A DNA stretch of 7,350 nucleotides, taken from contig JAPKCR010000096.1 in the NCBI GenBank assembly GCA_026421135.1, forward strand, positions 1 through 7,350, in the 5' to 3' direction. This DNA is from Sulfitobacter sp. (GTDB lineage Bacteria; Pseudomonadota; Alphaproteobacteria; Rhodobacterales; Rhodobacteraceae). Of this stretch, positions 6,655 through 7,350 are shown one piece after another (position 1 is the stretch's first letter; every line of letters begins with the position of its first letter). The position numbers were made by a program, and so were the translations under genes. The notes under the pieces are model-generated. The model did not search any database, was not told where the DNA came from, and saw nothing but the letters and a program-made list of their open reading frames with translations.

Positions 6655-6674
6655 AATGCGACAAGGACCCTTCT

Positions 6675-7350
6675 ATGCCCCCTAAATTTGGAACCAGCGG
6701 CCTTCGAGGTCTTGTTACAAAACTTACGCCTGACCTGATCGGCGCTCATGTTAGGTCCTTTGTCGCGTCTTGCCCTGTAGGGAACGGCATATGGGTCGGG
6801 CGGGATTTGCGTGGATCATCGCCAGAGATATCGAGGATGGTGGCGAATGCTGCCCGCGAGATGGGGGTGCAGGTCACGGATGCGGGGGCTGTGCCGACGC
6901 CTGCTTTGGCATTGGCGTCAATGAACGCGGGTTGTGCCGCGGTGATGGTGACAGGCAGCCATATTCCAGATGATCGGAATGGTATCAAATTTTATACGCC
7001 TGGGGGCGAAATCACCAAAGTCCATGAGGCCGCCATTCTTGCGAACCTAGATACGGCTCCCACCCATAAAGGCCCCGAGCCGATTTTAGATACGATGGCA
7101 GAGGCCGCCTATGTCGCGCGCTACACCAGTGCCTATGGCGCGGCGTTGGCGGGCATGCGCATTGGAGTTTACAGCCATTCCGCAGTAGGGCGGGATTTGT
7201 TGGTTAATCTGCTGACCCAGCTCGGGGTGCAGGTCGTCGAACTTGGCCGTGCCACACATTTCGTGCCAGTCGATACCGAAGCTGTACCTGAGGATGTGCG
7301 CGCGCAACTGCGCGATTGGGCCAGAAACCATCCGCTGGATGCGATTGTGT
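6675..7350 (+). CDS. Phosphomannomutase/phosphoglucomutase-like alpha-D-phosphohexomutase, N-terminal 225 residues, cut by right edge
   Basis: The frame from ATG 6675 runs open to the window edge. AAGGA (6663-6667) seven bases upstream is a good ribosome binding site. The protein opens with MPPKFGTSGLRG, the family's N-terminal FGTSGxRG phosphate-binding motif. VTGSHIPDDRNGIKF at about 92-106 is the active-site loop, with Ser95 as the phosphorylated serine. PTPALALA at 74-81 is also typical. Domain 1 spans about residues 1-130 and domain 2 begins near 160. The metal-binding DGDxDR loop and the C-terminal phosphate-binding domain would lie outside the window. These enzymes interconvert hexose 1- and 6-phosphates for sugar-nucleotide and polysaccharide synthesis. 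TGSHIP in place of the usual TASHNP marks a subgroup I associate with Rhodobacteraceae proteins annotated as phosphomannomutase. Mannose, glucose or glucosamine specificity cannot be read from this half. Confidence 0.92.
   Translation, partial: MPPKFGTSGLRGLVTKLTPDLIGAHVRSFVASCPVGNGIWVGRDLRGSSPEISRMVANAAREMGVQVTDAGAVPTPALALASMNAGCAAVMVTGSHIPDDRNGIKFYTPGGEITKVHEAAILANLDTAPTHKGPEPILDTMAEAAYVARYTSAYGAALAGMRIGVYSHSAVGRDLLVNLLTQLGVQVVELGRATHFVPVDTEAVPEDVRAQLRDWARNHPLDAIV

Larger units (their letters stand above)
5957..6674. other. 718-base stretch without a recognisable gene, between the repC remnant and the phosphohexomutase gene
   Basis: Translating both strands by eye shows only short frames broken by stops; the longest (minus 6019-6228 and plus 6278-6514) match nothing I recognise. 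The DNA appears more AT-rich than the hut genes and holds several symmetrical elements, listed separately. It also contains a short GAAGCT-N8-AGCTTC hairpin at 6327-6346 and a T7 run near 5990. It may be degraded plasmid or insertion-derived DNA plus the promoter region of the right-hand gene. Confidence 0.55.

Noticed and set aside
1..7350. CRISPR array, tRNA or rRNA gene, intact transposon, or a new multi-gene defence or biosynthetic system
   Set aside because: No regularly spaced repeats, no RNA-gene signature noticed, no transposase or effector-like genes. The protein-coding content is a standard hut locus, one regulator, a repC fragment and a sugar-phosphate mutase.

Overview
The window looks like DNA from a marine alphaproteobacterium of the Rhodobacteraceae (Roseobacter-like). 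The basis is the alphaproteobacterial histidine-utilisation (hut) layout with a formiminoglutamate deiminase, a GcvA-like LysR regulator, a fragment of the alphaproteobacterial plasmid initiator RepC, and a small phosphohexomutase of a type I associate with that family. Genus cannot be decided from this window.

Positions 1-4029 are a divergent hut locus. On the minus strand hutI (imidazolonepropionase) is followed, with a 4-base overlap, by hutH (histidine ammonia-lyase, cut by the left edge). On the plus strand hutF (formiminoglutamate deiminase) overlaps hutC (GntR/UTRA repressor) by 4 bases. A HutC-type palindrome lies in the shared promoter region, inside the predicted hutI promoter. HutF implies the five-step route through N-formylglutamate. 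hutU and hutG are not visible and may lie beyond the left edge.

Positions 4030-5416 hold a GC-rich hairpin after hutC, a small minus-strand ORF with a good ribosome binding site, a very clear LysR-type box (TATAGAT-N11-ATCTATA), and a complete GcvA-like LysR gene transcribed away from the small ORF.

Positions 5417-5956 encode what I read as the C-terminal part of a RepABC-type RepC initiator, with the N-terminal DNA-binding part missing. The following ~720 bases have no convincing gene but contain several symmetrical elements: a 26-bp inverted repeat, a 22-bp near-perfect palindrome and a 12-bp direct repeat with a palindromic core. I interpret 5265-6674 as a scar of a plasmid or chromid replication module, or an old integration or deletion site.

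From 6675 to the right edge is the start of a phosphomannomutase/phosphoglucomutase-like gene, likely serving sugar-nucleotide or polysaccharide synthesis. I found no CRISPR array, RNA gene, intact mobile element or obvious new defence system. The most interesting parts are the repC remnant with its symmetrical flanking DNA, and the small ORF paired with the LysR box.
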